NCBI GenBank assembly: GCA_030830965.1
Contig: JAURLX010000004.1
Location: 62,001 to 126,000, forward strand
DNA length: 64,000 nucleotides
From: Verrucomicrobiota bacterium
Lineage (GTDB): Bacteria > Verrucomicrobiota > Verrucomicrobiia > Opitutales > UBA953
Direction of reading: 5' to 3'
Part shown: positions 34,720 to 45,309 of the stretch, piece by piece
Layout: every line of letters starts with the position of its first letter
Numbering within the stretch: the first letter of the stretch is position 1
Translations under genes and position numbers: made by a program
Notes under the pieces: generated by a model
The model's input: only the letters and a program-made list of their open reading frames with translations
Told to the model about the DNA's origin: nothing
The model's database searches: none

Positions 34720-35688
34720 GTGGACCGCTTCCGGGGCATCCTGATCGCGGCCCTGCTGGCCTGCACCTCCGCCCCGGCCGCCGCCTCGGACGTCTATCTG
34801 GAAGACTCCCTGCGCCTCCTCGGCGCCGGACGCCTCGCCGCCCAGAAGGGCGACCGTGCCGGCTCGGAACGCCACGGAGGCGCGGGCAAGCCCACGCTGT
34901 ACGCGGAGCGCGACCGGGACCACCTGCTCGTCGACGGCGTGAAGGTCATGCTCTCGGAGCCGGTCGGGCTGCTGAAGGGCCGCCTCACCGTGGCACGACT
35001 GGATTACGACAAGGTCCTCGTCCCGCTTTACTGGCGTCAAGCCGAGCGCAGGCCCATGCGCCGCATCATGCTGGACCCCGGGCACGGCGGCACCGACCCC
35101 GGCAAGCAGCACGCCAACTACAACGAGAAGACCGTGGCGTTCGACACCGCCGTGCGCGTCAAGGCGGCGCTCGAGAAGCAAGGCTTCGAGGTGCTGCTCA
35201 CGCGCAGCAAGGACGCCTCGCTGGCCCTGCCGGCGCGCCCGGCCCTGGCGGGAAGGTTCGCCGCCGACCTCTTCGTCAGCATTCATTACAATTCCGCCGG
35301 CGCCAACGACACGACCAGCGGAGGCATCGAGACCTACTGCCTGACCCCTCCCGGCATGCGTTCGACCAACGTGGCCAAGGGACGGCCCGACCTGTCCTCC
35401 GAACCCGGCAACCGCTTCGACATACGCAACCTCCAGCTAGCCTGGAGCGTGCAGCGGCACCTCCTCGCAGGCACGGGCGCGGAGGACCGCGGCGTGCGGC
35501 GCGCCCGCTTCGCCGTCCTGCGCCCCCTACCCTGCCCCGGGATCCTGATCGAGGGCGGCTTCGTCTCGAGCCGACGAGAAGGCGCCTTGATCGGCACCCC
35601 GGCCTACCGCCAGCAGGTCGCCGACGCGATTGCGGCCGGCATCTCGGAATACGCCCGATCCCTGTCCCCCGCCCCCCTGCGGCGCTGA
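34720..35688 (+). CDS. Exported N-acetylmuramoyl-L-alanine amidase (Amidase_3)
   Basis: A 322-residue periplasmic zinc amidase that cuts peptide stems from peptidoglycan, as in AmiC during cell separation. A signal peptide (about 1-22) is followed by a poorly conserved region (about 25-110) and the catalytic domain. The zinc ligands are visible: H122 in MLDPGHGGTDPG, E136 in NYNEKTVAF and H189 in LFVSIHYNSAG. The catalytic Glu is in the late ILIEGGFVSSRREG. It starts with GTG, 4 nt after infC, so it is probably coupled to it. Confidence 0.92.
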   Translation: MDRFRGILIAALLACTSAPAAASDVYLEDSLRLLGAGRLAAQKGDRAGSERHGGAGKPTLYAERDRDHLLVDGVKVMLSEPVGLLKGRLTVARLDYDKVLVPLYWRQAERRPMRRIMLDPGHGGTDPGKQHANYNEKTVAFDTAVRVKAALEKQGFEVLLTRSKDASLALPARPALAGRFAADLFVSIHYNSAGANDTTSGGIETYCLTPPGMRSTNVAKGRPDLSSEPGNRFDIRNLQLAWSVQRHLLAGTGAEDRGVRRARFAVLRPLPCPGILIEGGFVSSRREGALIGTPAYRQQVADAIAAGISEYARSLSPAPLRR

Positions 35689-35700
35689 CCCGGAAAGGGC

Positions 35701-35848
35701 TTGCCAAGGGGAGCCGGCGGAGTTTGTTCACCCTTCCCTCGGGCCCGCCGGCCATCGGCCTCGGACCTTCCCGCAGGGAACCACCAACAACAACCAAACC
35801 CCGGAAACGTCCTTCGCGACGACCGGGACAAACAGTCAGACAACACCA
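35701..35848 (+). promoter_or_regulatory. rpsA promoter and long SD-less leader
   Basis: TTGCCA at 35712 begins a likely promoter (17-nt spacer, TTGTTC). The remaining leader of over 100 nt is rich in CA and AAC (ACCACCAACAACAACCAAACC) and has no Shine-Dalgarno sequence before the ATG at 35849. A long unstructured A/C-rich leader is consistent with S1-dependent translation and autoregulation. Confidence 0.5.
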
Positions 35849-37573
35849 ATGAGCATCATGGAAAAACTGCTCGCCGAGTCCAACTTCGGCGCGCTCAAGG
35901 CCCACTCCGTCATCAAGGCGAAGATCACCGAGATCCGCGAGGACAAGTTCGTCATCGTGGACATCAGCGGCAAGTCCGAGGGCTTCATCCCCCAGTCCGA
36001 GTTCCCCGACATGGCCGAAGTCCAGGTCGGCGGCGAGATCGAGGTCTATCTCGAGCGCCTTGAGAACAAGGACGGCACCCCCACCGTCTCCTACGACCGC
36101 GCCCAGCAGATCCGCAAGTGGGAGAGCATCGAGGCCAACTGCCAGGAAGGCAGCGTCGTGCAGGGCCGCGTGAAGGCCGTCGTCAAGGGAGGCCTCATCG
36201 TCTCCGTCGGCGTCGACGCGTTCATGCCCTCCTCCCAGATCGACGTCAACCCGCCCAAGAGCCTCGAGCCCTACGTCGGCCAGACCTTCGACTTCAAGAT
36301 CATCAAGATCAACAAGGACAAGAAGAACCTCGTCGTCTCGCGCCGCGAGCTCATCGAGGAGCAGCGCGGCGAGAGCCGCCGGAAGCTCCTCGAGGAGGTC
36401 AAGCCGGGCGTCGTCCGCCGCGGCGTGGTCAAGAACATCACCGACTACGGCGCGTTCGTGGACCTCGACGGTCTCGACGGCCTGCTGCACGTCACCGACA
36501 TGAGCTGGGGCCGCATCGGCCACCCGAGCGAGGTCGTCAAGGTCGGCGAGGAGATCTCCGTCATGGTGGTGGAGGTCGACCGCGAGCGCGAACGCGTCTC
36601 CCTGGGCCTCAAGCAGACCCAGCCCAACCCGTGGGAGGGCATCGAGAAGCGCTACCCCGCCGGCCAGAAGGTCCGCGGCAAGGTCGTCAACCTCGTGGCC
36701 TACGGCGCCTTCGTCGAGATCGAGGGCGGCGTCGAGGGCCTGGTGCACGTCTCCGAGCTCTCCTGGACCAAGCGCGTCCAGAAGCCGTCCGACATCCTCA
36801 AGGTCGGCCAGGAGGTCGACGCGGTCATTCTCAACGTCAACAAGGACGAACAGAAGATCTCGCTGGGCATCCGCCAGCTCGAGGCCAACCCGTGGGAGAA
36901 GGTGCGCCACAACTACCCCGTGGGCGCCCGTGTCCGCGGCAAGGTGCGCAACCTCACCAACTACGGAGCCTTCGTGGAACTGGAGGACGGCATCGACGGC
37001 ATGGTCCACGTCTCGGACATGAGCTGGACCCGCCGCATCAACAACCCGGCCGAGGTCATGAAGAAGGGCGACGAGGTCGAGGCCATCGTGCTCGACGTCG
37101 ACGTCGACCAGCAGCGCATCTCCCTGGGCGTCAAGCAGACCCAGACCGACCCGTGGAGCGAAATCGACCGCAAATTCCGCATCGGCGACCTGGTCACCGG
37201 CAAGGTCTCCAAGGTGGCGAACTTCGGCGCCTTCGTGGAGCTCTCCGACGAGATCGACGGCCTGGTGCACGTCTCGCAGCTCGCTGAACAGCGGGTCGAG
37301 AACGTCAAGGACGTCGTCAAGGTCGGCCAGGAGGTCACCGCCCGCGTCATCAAGATCGACAAGGAAGACCGACGCATCGGCCTCTCCATCAAGGCCGCGA
37401 ACTACGACGCCGACCGGCTGCAGGCCGAGATCTCGAGCTACGAGCGCATCAAGGGTCCGTCCACCGGCGGAGCCCCCTCGACCTCGGGCTCCTCGTCCTC
37501 CTCGTCCTCCTCGTCGTCTGGCAGCGGGGACTTCAACAGCCTCGGCGACCTGCTCGACAAGGCGGGCAACTGA
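35849..37573 (+). CDS. rpsA: 30S ribosomal protein S1
   Basis: S1 unfolds mRNA and recruits it to the 30S subunit. The 574-residue protein has six S1 domains at about residues 17-84, 100-167, 186-255, 271-341, 358-428 and 445-514; domains 3-6 share the NYGAFVELxxGxxGLVHVS-type core. A linker with a run of ten serines (about 548-557) and a short acidic end (DFNSLGDLLDKAGN) follow. The start at 35849 was chosen from the S1 N-terminus; an upstream extension of the frame is non-coding leader. Confidence 0.97.
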   Translation: MSIMEKLLAESNFGALKAHSVIKAKITEIREDKFVIVDISGKSEGFIPQSEFPDMAEVQVGGEIEVYLERLENKDGTPTVSYDRAQQIRKWESIEANCQEGSVVQGRVKAVVKGGLIVSVGVDAFMPSSQIDVNPPKSLEPYVGQTFDFKIIKINKDKKNLVVSRRELIEEQRGESRRKLLEEVKPGVVRRGVVKNITDYGAFVDLDGLDGLLHVTDMSWGRIGHPSEVVKVGEEISVMVVEVDRERERVSLGLKQTQPNPWEGIEKRYPAGQKVRGKVVNLVAYGAFVEIEGGVEGLVHVSELSWTKRVQKPSDILKVGQEVDAVILNVNKDEQKISLGIRQLEANPWEKVRHNYPVGARVRGKVRNLTNYGAFVELEDGIDGMVHVSDMSWTRRINNPAEVMKKGDEVEAIVLDVDVDQQRISLGVKQTQTDPWSEIDRKFRIGDLVTGKVSKVANFGAFVELSDEIDGLVHVSQLAEQRVENVKDVVKVGQEVTARVIKIDKEDRRIGLSIKAANYDADRLQAEISSYERIKGPSTGGAPSTSGSSSSSSSSSSGSGDFNSLGDLLDKAGN

Positions 37574-37596
37574 GCCCCCTGGACAGACGGCTGTCA

Positions 37597-37622
37597 GACC
37601 CCGGGAGACCGGGGTCTTTTAT
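37597..37622 (+). terminator. Rho-independent terminator of rpsA
   Basis: Stem GACCCCGG / CCGGGGTC with a GAGA tetraloop, followed by TTTTATTT. It also covers the 3' end of the convergent beta-helix gene. Confidence 0.88.
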
Positions 37623-38854
37623 TTGGTGCCGGTTGACGCGTCGCCGCGCGGGCCCGGGGAGGCGGCCTCCTTGGCGCCCGTTGAGGCGTCCGTCACCTTG
37701 GCGCCCTTCATGGACGAGACGCCCTGGGCCCACCCCTCGAACTTGTTGCCGGCGTGGGACAGCTCCGCGCTCGCATGCGCCCAGACGCCCTTGCCGCCCG
37801 GCTTGCCGATCCTGACGAAGCGATTGTCGGTCACCTCCGCCTTGCCAGCCACGAGGAGGCCGGCGACCCCGCCTCCGCGCACGGTGTTGCCCGAGACCAC
37901 GGCTTGGCAACCGGCCAGCACCACGATGATGGGCGGCATTCCGCCCTCCCTCTCGACCTCATTGCCGACGATGACGGCCCGTGAGCCGCCGGTGACCCCG
38001 ATGCCGACGAGCCGGTTAGCGACGATGCGGTTGCCCCTGATCTCGGGAAAGGCGCCCTCCTCGACGCCGATGCCGGCCATGCCGTTCGCCCGGCATTCGT
38101 TCTCCACGAGCACCGGCCGGGTGTCGTTGCCCGTGCGGACCCCGATGCCCGCCCGGCGGTTGTCATGGCAGCGGTTGCCCGTGACCAGCGGGGAGGATCC
38201 TTCGCTGACGCCGATTCCCGCGCGCACGTTGTCATAGCAGTCGTTGCCGCGGATCACCGGACTCGCGGCCTCGCATCCGATGCCGGCGTAGAAGTTCTCG
38301 TAGCAGACATTGGACTCGATGAGGGCCTTGGCTCCTCGCATCGCGCCGATGCCGCCCCCCATGTTCCGGAAGCAGGTGTTGCCGGCCACGCGGGCCGTTC
38401 CGCCGGTGACGCCGATGCCCGTGTAGCCGATGTGGTGGACGATGTTGTTCAGCACCGAGCAGGCGCCGGAAGCCGCGATTCCCGGGACGCCCGGGGCGCC
38501 GATCGGCTCATGAGGCTGCTCGCTCCCCCGCGTCTCGTAGTGATGCTGCCAGACCTTGTCGTCATAACGCCCGACCCCGGTCACGGTGAAGCCGTCGATT
38601 GTGGCGCCCTCGGCCATCTCGACCGGGCCGACGATGATCGTCGCCTCGGCGCGGGAGAGCCCGAGCTTGCCGCGCGCGTCGTCCCCGGAGCTCCTGAGCA
38701 CGACCCCCGGCTTGAGGCGTACGGGCCCGCGGTAGGTGCCGCCCGCGACGATGACCGTTCCGCCCGACTCCGAGGCGTCGATCGCCGCCTGGATGCCTTC
38801 ATGGTCCGCGGGGACGAGCAGCGTCACAGCCATCGAGACGGCGAAGAGGCCCAT
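37619..38854 (-). CDS. Exported right-handed beta-helix repeat protein
   Basis: A 411-residue protein with a short signal-like N-terminus (GLFAVSMAVTLLVPA). The entry region DHEGIQAAIDASESGGTVIVAGGTY is typical of pectate-lyase-like and NosD-type beta-helices. About twelve repeats of roughly 22-24 residues follow, with a recurring AGIGV turn (for example NDCYDNVRAGIGVSEGSSP). These repeats form a parallel beta-helix. No lyase active site is evident, so a structural, copper-binding (NosD) or polysaccharide-binding role is possible. The alternation of N-x-C and G-I-G-V positions is unusually regular. Confidence 0.85.
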   Translation of the reverse strand: MGLFAVSMAVTLLVPADHEGIQAAIDASESGGTVIVAGGTYRGPVRLKPGVVLRSSGDDARGKLGLSRAEATIIVGPVEMAEGATIDGFTVTGVGRYDDKVWQHHYETRGSEQPHEPIGAPGVPGIAASGACSVLNNIVHHIGYTGIGVTGGTARVAGNTCFRNMGGGIGAMRGAKALIESNVCYENFYAGIGCEAASPVIRGNDCYDNVRAGIGVSEGSSPLVTGNRCHDNRRAGIGVRTGNDTRPVLVENECRANGMAGIGVEEGAFPEIRGNRIVANRLVGIGVTGGSRAVIVGNEVEREGGMPPIIVVLAGCQAVVSGNTVRGGGVAGLLVAGKAEVTDNRFVRIGKPGGKGVWAHASAELSHAGNKFEGWAQGVSSMKGAKVTDASTGAKEAASPGPRGDASTGTK

Positions 38855-38863
38855 TTGCTCCGC

Positions 38864-38892
38864 AAGGATGCACGGGACCGAAGGCGCTCCAA
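38864..38892 (-). promoter_or_regulatory. Promoter of the beta-helix gene
   Basis: TTGGAG (38892..38887), 17-nt spacer, ATCCTT (38869..38864), 9 nt before the ATG. It is back to back with the cls promoter. Confidence 0.4.
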
Positions 38893-38916
38893 TATCAAAG
38901 TCGGCGGAGCGTATTG

Positions 38917-38945
38917 TTGTGCCAATCCCGCGAGAGGGGGCTAGG
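38917..38945 (+). promoter_or_regulatory. Leaderless-type promoter of cls
   Basis: TTGTGC (38917..38922), 17-nt spacer, GCTAGG (38940..38945), 8 nt before the ATG at 38954. It favours that ATG over the GTG at 38948. Confidence 0.4.
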
Positions 38946-38953
38946 CTGTGACC

Positions 38954-40399
38954 ATGGCTGTGTTCCTGGAATCGGGCCGGTTCGTGCGCAGCGCGACCCT
39001 GGCGCTGCTCACGGCCGCCGCCGCGTTGGCGGCGGAACAGGCGGGCCTGCTCCGGGACGACGTGATGCTGGCGGTGCGGATCGGCTGCCAGGCCTATGTG
39101 GCTCTGCGGCTGGCGCGCGCCAGGACCTCGCCCGCCTACCTCCTGCTGTGGGGGCCCCTGGCCTGGTACCTGCCGGTCGGCACCGCCCTGGCCTTCTTCC
39201 TCCTCGGTGGACGCAAGCACACCGCGCTGGCGGAGTCCAAGAAGGAGATCAACCGCATGGCGCGCGGCCTCGGCGACGGCCCCCGGTTCGACGGCAACCG
39301 GTTCATGCTCCTCGGCGACCAGCATGGACTCGACACGCTCAGGGAGCTGAGGCGGCTCATCAAGGGCGCGGCGCGGCGCATCAGCGTCTCGACCTATATC
39401 CTGGCCGACGACGCGGTCGGCCGAGAACTGATCAGATTGCTCGCGGCGAGGGCCAAGGAGGGCGTCGAAGTACGTCTGCTCGTCGACGCCGTCGGGAGTT
39501 TCGGCATCCCGCTGCGCCTGTGCGGCCAGCTCCGGCGCGCCGGCGGCCGCGTCGCCCGCTTCAACCCGGTCCTGCCGACAAGGGGGAAGGGTTCGGCCAA
39601 CTGGCGCAACCACCGCAAGATCGCGGTGTTCGACGGGACGACGGCCATCATCGGCGGACAGAACCTGGGGCTCCGCTACATGGGCGACCGCCCCTGGTCG
39701 CGGCGCTACCGCGACTGCTCGTTCCTCATCGAAGGCCCCTCTGCCGCCGCGATCGAGCACGTGTTCCTCGCCGACTGGTGCCAGGCCACCGATGAGAGTC
39801 CTTCAGATTTCCGGGCGCAGCTCGACGAGAGGCCGGACGCGGCCGGTCGGACGCGGGTCGAGGTCATCGCGTCCGGCCCAGACTGCGAAGGCGACCCCCT
39901 CTGGGAGACCTACGAGCGGCTGTTCTCCAACTGCAGGCGCTCGATCACCGTGGTGACGCCCTACTTTGTCCCGGACCGGACGTTGTTCACGCTGCTGGTC
40001 TCCGCCGCACGGGCCGGCCGACACGTGAAGGTCATGGTGCCGCGCCGGTCCGACCACCGCCTGCTCGACTTCGCCCGACGGTGGCGGCTGCGCACGCTGA
40101 GCGAGGCCGGGGCGGAGATCCTCTTCTTCAAGCCCGACATGCTCCACGCCAAGATCACCGTCGTGGACGACGAGCATCTCATCGTAGGCTCGGGCAACCT
40201 GGACATGCGGTCGCTCTTCCTGAACTACGAGATCGGCGCGCTCATCCGCGACCCGCAGGCGCTGGCCGAGACGCTGTCGCTGGTCTCGGCATGGGAGGCG
40301 GAGTGCGGACGCGTCACGGACGACCTCCGGCGAGGCGTCCGCCCGCTGGCCGAGCGCCTCCTCGAGGCGGCCTCGAAAGTGGCCTCTCCGTTCCTGTGA
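38954..40399 (+). CDS. cls: Cardiolipin synthase-like phospholipase D protein
   Basis: Cls condenses two phosphatidylglycerol molecules into cardiolipin at the inner membrane. The 481-residue protein has two N-terminal hydrophobic segments (about 12-30 and 60-90) and two phospholipase-D domains. Both HKD motifs are present: NHRKIAVFDGTTAIIGGQN (about 217-235) and LHAKITVVDDEHLIVGSGN (about 397-415). Length matches bacterial ClsA. It is monocistronic and ends at a bidirectional terminator. Confidence 0.88.
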   Translation: MAVFLESGRFVRSATLALLTAAAALAAEQAGLLRDDVMLAVRIGCQAYVALRLARARTSPAYLLLWGPLAWYLPVGTALAFFLLGGRKHTALAESKKEINRMARGLGDGPRFDGNRFMLLGDQHGLDTLRELRRLIKGAARRISVSTYILADDAVGRELIRLLAARAKEGVEVRLLVDAVGSFGIPLRLCGQLRRAGGRVARFNPVLPTRGKGSANWRNHRKIAVFDGTTAIIGGQNLGLRYMGDRPWSRRYRDCSFLIEGPSAAAIEHVFLADWCQATDESPSDFRAQLDERPDAAGRTRVEVIASGPDCEGDPLWETYERLFSNCRRSITVVTPYFVPDRTLFTLLVSAARAGRHVKVMVPRRSDHRLLDFARRWRLRTLSEAGAEILFFKPDMLHAKITVVDDEHLIVGSGNLDMRSLFLNYEIGALIRDPQALAETLSLVSAWEAECGRVTDDLRRGVRPLAERLLEAASKVASPFL

Positions 40400-40402
40400 A
40401 CG

Positions 40403-40424
40403 AAGGCCCCGCCCTGGGGCCTTT
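40403..40424. terminator. Bidirectional terminator between cls and metX
   Basis: Stem AAGGCCCC / GGGGCCTT with a 5-nt loop, flanked by T on the plus strand and by A-rich sequence on the other side. It ends both convergent genes. Confidence 0.7.
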
Positions 40425-41545
40425 CAGCCCAGGAAGGCGTGCATCCTCACGGTCAAGCCCTTGTCGGGCAGCAGGAATCCGTCGTGGCCGGCGTCGGTGA
40501 CCACCTCATGGTAGACGGCGTTGACGCCGGCGGCGGCCGCCGCCGCGGTGAGCATGCGCAGCTCGCTCGTGGGGTAGAGCCAGTCGCTGGAGAAGCCGAC
40601 CGCGAGCACCTCGGGACCCTCGGACCGGAAGAGGGAGCCGGCCGCGGCGCGCGCGGTCAGATCGAAACGGTCCACGGCGCGGGTGATGCGCAGGAGGCTA
40701 TTCGCGTCGAAACGGCGCACGAAGGAGGCACCCTGGTGCTCGAGGTAGCTCTCCACCTGCCAGTGCACCGGGTCGCCGTGGGCGGCTCCGGGGACGCGGG
40801 CCCGCCCGAAGCGCTGGTCGAAGGCCGCGGAGGAAAGGTAGCTGATGTGCGCGAGCATGCGCCCCACGGCGAGCCCCGACCGGGGCCCTTCGCCGGGCAG
40901 GTAATGACCCCCGCGGTAGCCGGGGTCGCGCTCGATGCAGGCGCGCGCGACGGCGTTCAACGCGATCGCCATCGGGGACTGACTGAGCCCGGCGGCGAGC
41001 ACGACGATGCGGCCGACTTCGGCGGGGTAGTCCGCGCACCAGAGGAGGGCCTGCATCCCGCCCATGGAGCCGCCCACCGCCGCATGCAGGCGCCGCACGC
41101 CGAGATGCCTTACGAGCAGGCGCTGGGCGCGCACGATGTCGCCGAGCGTGATTTCCGGAAAATAGCCGCCGTAGGGGGCGCCTGACCGCGGGTCCGTGGA
41201 GGCCGGCCCGGTGGAGCCGCGGCAGCCGCCCAGGCAGTTCACGCCGATCACGAAGAAACGGTCCGTGTCGATCGCCTTGCCCGGCCCCACGTAATGGTCC
41301 CACCATCCTGGCTTGCGGTCCTCGGGCGAGTAGCGCCCGGCGACGTGATGATCGCCGCTGAGCGCATGCGGCACCAGGACGGCGTTGGAGGCATCCGGCA
41401 GCAGCGTGCCGTAGGTCTCGTAACGCAGCGTCACCTCAGGCAGCTCGCCGCCGAGCTCCAGCGGGAATGGCTCGCGCGAGACGAAGTCGCGGAAGACGGG
41501 CGGAGGCAACTCCCGCGCTACGGACTGGGCCTTCGGGTCGGGCAT
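40424..41545 (-). CDS. metX: Homoserine O-acetyltransferase
   Basis: MetX activates homoserine with acetyl-CoA for methionine synthesis. The 373-residue alpha/beta-hydrolase has the catalytic serine in AAVGGSMGGMQAL, the family block VLVPHALSGDHHVAGR, the NCLGGCRGSTGPAS stretch and the late Asp/His (TDAGHDGFLLP). Related enzymes use succinyl-CoA; sequence alone does not decide this. The start at 41545 gives family length. It is divergent from the Fur-family gene; its -10 (41557..41562) is 11 nt upstream. Confidence 0.92.
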   Translation of the reverse strand: MPDPKAQSVARELPPPVFRDFVSREPFPLELGGELPEVTLRYETYGTLLPDASNAVLVPHALSGDHHVAGRYSPEDRKPGWWDHYVGPGKAIDTDRFFVIGVNCLGGCRGSTGPASTDPRSGAPYGGYFPEITLGDIVRAQRLLVRHLGVRRLHAAVGGSMGGMQALLWCADYPAEVGRIVVLAAGLSQSPMAIALNAVARACIERDPGYRGGHYLPGEGPRSGLAVGRMLAHISYLSSAAFDQRFGRARVPGAAHGDPVHWQVESYLEHQGASFVRRFDANSLLRITRAVDRFDLTARAAAGSLFRSEGPEVLAVGFSSDWLYPTSELRMLTAAAAAAGVNAVYHEVVTDAGHDGFLLPDKGLTVRMHAFLG

Positions 41546-41556
41546 GGCGCGCCAGC

Positions 41557-41585
41557 AGTCCAATCGCGACCGACGGCGGAGGCAA
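41557..41585 (-). promoter_or_regulatory. Promoter of metX
   Basis: TTGCCT (41585..41580), 17-nt spacer, TGGACT (41562..41557), 11 nt before the ATG. Confidence 0.4.
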
Positions 41586-41599
41586 GTGGCCATTCGGGA

Positions 41600-41628
41600 T
41601 TGCCACGTCATACCGCCGGCGAGAACCT
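41600..41628 (+). promoter_or_regulatory. Leaderless-type promoter of the Fur-family gene
   Basis: TTGCCA (41600..41605), 17-nt spacer, GAACCT (41623..41628), 7 nt before the ATG. The metX -35 is only 14 nt away on the other strand, so one bound regulator could affect both. Confidence 0.45.
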
Positions 41629-41635
41629 CCTGGCC

Positions 41636-42100
41636 ATGTCCCACGGTCACCGGCATGACGACGGCTGCTGCGGCGGCGCCGCAGGGCGCGTCGAGGCCGC
41701 GGTGGCCCGCATGAAGGAGAAGTCGCTGCGGGTCACGGCCCCCCGCCTCAAACTGCTCCGCGTCTTGGCCGAGTCGGCCCAACCCCTCAGCGCCGAGGAC
41801 GTGCACCGGCTGGCCGGACAGGGCGCGCTGGACCTGGTGACCGCCTACCGCAGCCTCAGCGCGATGGAGGAGGCGGGCGTGGTGCAGCGCCATCCGATGG
41901 AGCGCGGACGCACGCTCTACGCCCTCGCGTCCGGGCACCACCATCACCACGTCGTCTGCCGACGGTGCGGCCGCATCGAGAGACTGCCCGGCTGCGACAC
42001 CTCGCGCGTCGAGGCGGCGGCCCTCGCCAGAGGATACGCCGACCTGACCCATGTCATGGAGTTCTACGGGGTCTGCCCCGACTGCGCGGCCCATGGCTGA
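41636..42100 (+). CDS. Fur-family metal-responsive regulator
   Basis: A 154-residue winged-helix repressor of the Fur/Zur/PerR family. The DNA-binding domain covers about 25-95 (LRVTAPRLKLLRVLA, then VTAYRSLSAMEEAGVVQ). The metal-sensing region has HHHHHVVCRRCG (C108, C111) and C147/C150 in GVCPDC, the structural zinc pair. The N-terminus is His/Cys-rich (MSHGHRHDDGCCGG), which could bind extra metal. Which metal it senses cannot be told from sequence. Its stop overlaps the start of the next gene by 8 nt. Confidence 0.88.
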   Translation: MSHGHRHDDGCCGGAAGRVEAAVARMKEKSLRVTAPRLKLLRVLAESAQPLSAEDVHRLAGQGALDLVTAYRSLSAMEEAGVVQRHPMERGRTLYALASGHHHHHVVCRRCGRIERLPGCDTSRVEAAALARGYADLTHVMEFYGVCPDCAAHG

Positions 42101-43758
42101 ATTCCCGCGGACGGCCTTCATCCTGGGGGCTGGGCTGGGCCTTCGCCTGCGGCCCCTGACCGAAAAGACGCCCAAGCCCCTGCTGCCCATCGGCGGAAGA
42201 CCGATGGTCATGCGCGCGATGGAGCGTCTGCACGCCGCGGGGACGCGCCGCTTCATCATCAACACCCACCACGCCGCGGAGGCCTGGGACTCCGTCTTTC
42301 CCGGAGGCCGCTGGCGGGATGCCGAGGTGACGCTCGTGCACGAGCCCGTGCTGCTCGACACGGGGGGCGGGCTGGCGAACATCGCGGGCCTGCTCGGACC
42401 CGACGACCGAGACCTCGTGGTCTGGAACGGCGACATCCTCTCCGACTGCGACGTCGCCGCGGCGGCGACCCATCACCGGGCCAACGGCGCGGAGGCTACA
42501 CTCGTCGTGCGCGAAGACGGCCCGCTGGCGAACGTGCGCGTCACCGACGAGGGCGACGTGACCGACATGCGCGACCGACTGGGCGCGGCGGACCGGGCGT
42601 ACCAGTACGCCGGCGTCTGCGTGGTGACGGCGGACTTCGCACGCGGTACGCCCAAGGCGGCGGAGTCGCTGGTCGAGCATTTTCTGCGCCGGATCGCCGC
42701 AGCCCGGGGCTCGGTGCAGGGCTTCCTCGACCGGAGCGGGACCTGGCACGACCTCGGCACCCCGGAGGAATACGCGTCGGTGAAGGCCAGCCTCGAGCGC
42801 CCGGCAAGGGGCGCCATCGACGTGACCGCAGCGGCCGCCCTCCACGGCTGCGCGGTGACCGACGGCGGCGCCGTGATCAAAGGCGGATCCGGACGGCGCT
42901 TCCATCGTGTGCGCACACCGGACGGCGCCTCCGCGGTGCTGTGCGTCTACGACGACAGCCGTCCCGAGAACCTCGGGTACGGCGCGGTGTGCGGCGCCCT
43001 CCGGACGGCGGGGCTCAACGCACCCGCCGTGATCGCCGAGGACCGCGCGGCCGGCACGCTGCTGCTCGAGGACCTCGGCGGCACGGACCTCTGGTCGCTC
43101 GCGCAGGCGCCGGCCTTCCCTTGGGCGGCTTTCGCCGACACGGTCGAGCAGGCGGCGCGGCTACACCGGGAAGGCGCGGCCGCGACCGCCGGGCTGACCC
43201 TCATGGAACCGTTCGGCGAAGGCCTCTACCGGTGGGAACGCCAGTACTTCCTGGAGAACGTCGTCGGCAAAAGGCGGTTCGACCCCGGCGCCCTGCGGGA
43301 GGCCGAATCGCTCGCCGGCGAACTCTCATCGCAGCCCCTCGTGACCCTGCACCGCGACCTCCAGTCGCAGAACGTCATGATGCGCGAAGGGCGGGCCTGG
43401 TTCGTCGACCTGCAGGGGCTGCGCATGGGCTGCGCCGCCTATGACTTCGCCTCGCTGGCGTTCGACCCCTACCTGACACGGCCCGACATGCAGCTGTGGC
43501 GAGTGGACATCGAGGACCACGCCCGCGAAGCCTCCGGATGGCAGGGCTCACGGGACGCGTACACCGGGCTGCTGCACGCGGCGGCGGCCCAGCGTCTCAT
43601 GCAGGCTTGCGGGGCCTACGGCTTCCTCGGCCGGGTCAAGGGTCGGGCCGAGTACCTCGCCCACCTGCCGCAGGGCCTCCGCAACCTCTCCTTCGCCGCT
43701 GCCGTGGCGGGAAGACGGAGGCTGGCGGCCCTGGCCGCCGAGCTTGCCGAGGAGGCCG

Positions 43759-43772
<14 letters not shown>
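42093..43772 (+). CDS. Fused MurU-like nucleotidyltransferase and AmgK-like sugar kinase
   Basis: A 559-residue two-domain protein. Residues 1-235 are a sugar-1-phosphate nucleotidyltransferase ([36 protein letters not shown] with metal Asp114). Residues about 270-559 are an aminoglycoside-phosphotransferase-type kinase with catalytic D422 in LHRDLQSQN and metal D439 in [10 protein letters not shown], close to AmgK. In Pseudomonas, AmgK and MurU are separate proteins that turn recycled MurNAc into UDP-MurNAc; here both are one chain. Other sugars remain possible. It overlaps the Fur-family gene by 8 nt and glyS by 14 nt. Confidence 0.85.
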
Positions 43773-45264
<1,492 letters not shown>

Positions 45265-45274
45265 GGCTGTCCCA

Positions 45275-45303
45275 ACTAACCCCGCCCCCGGCGGGGGCGG
45301 CAA
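45275..45303 (-). promoter_or_regulatory. Possible promoter of glyS with a hairpin in its spacer
   Basis: TTGCCG (45303..45298), 17-nt spacer, GTTAGT (45280..45275), 10 nt before the ATG. The spacer holds most of a perfect hairpin CCGCCCCC-GGC-GGGGGCGG (45282..45300), without a T-tract on either strand. Confidence 0.4.
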
Positions 45304-45309
45304 GCCTGT

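Noticed and set aside
38948-38953. GTG start of cls at 38948
   Set aside because: The promoter -10 ends 2 nt before it, and the ATG at 38954 fits the usual gap; both give almost the same protein.
45282-45300. Rho-independent terminator between the MCE gene and glyS
   Set aside because: The hairpin is perfect but has no T-tract on either strand; it lies in the spacer of a probable glyS promoter.
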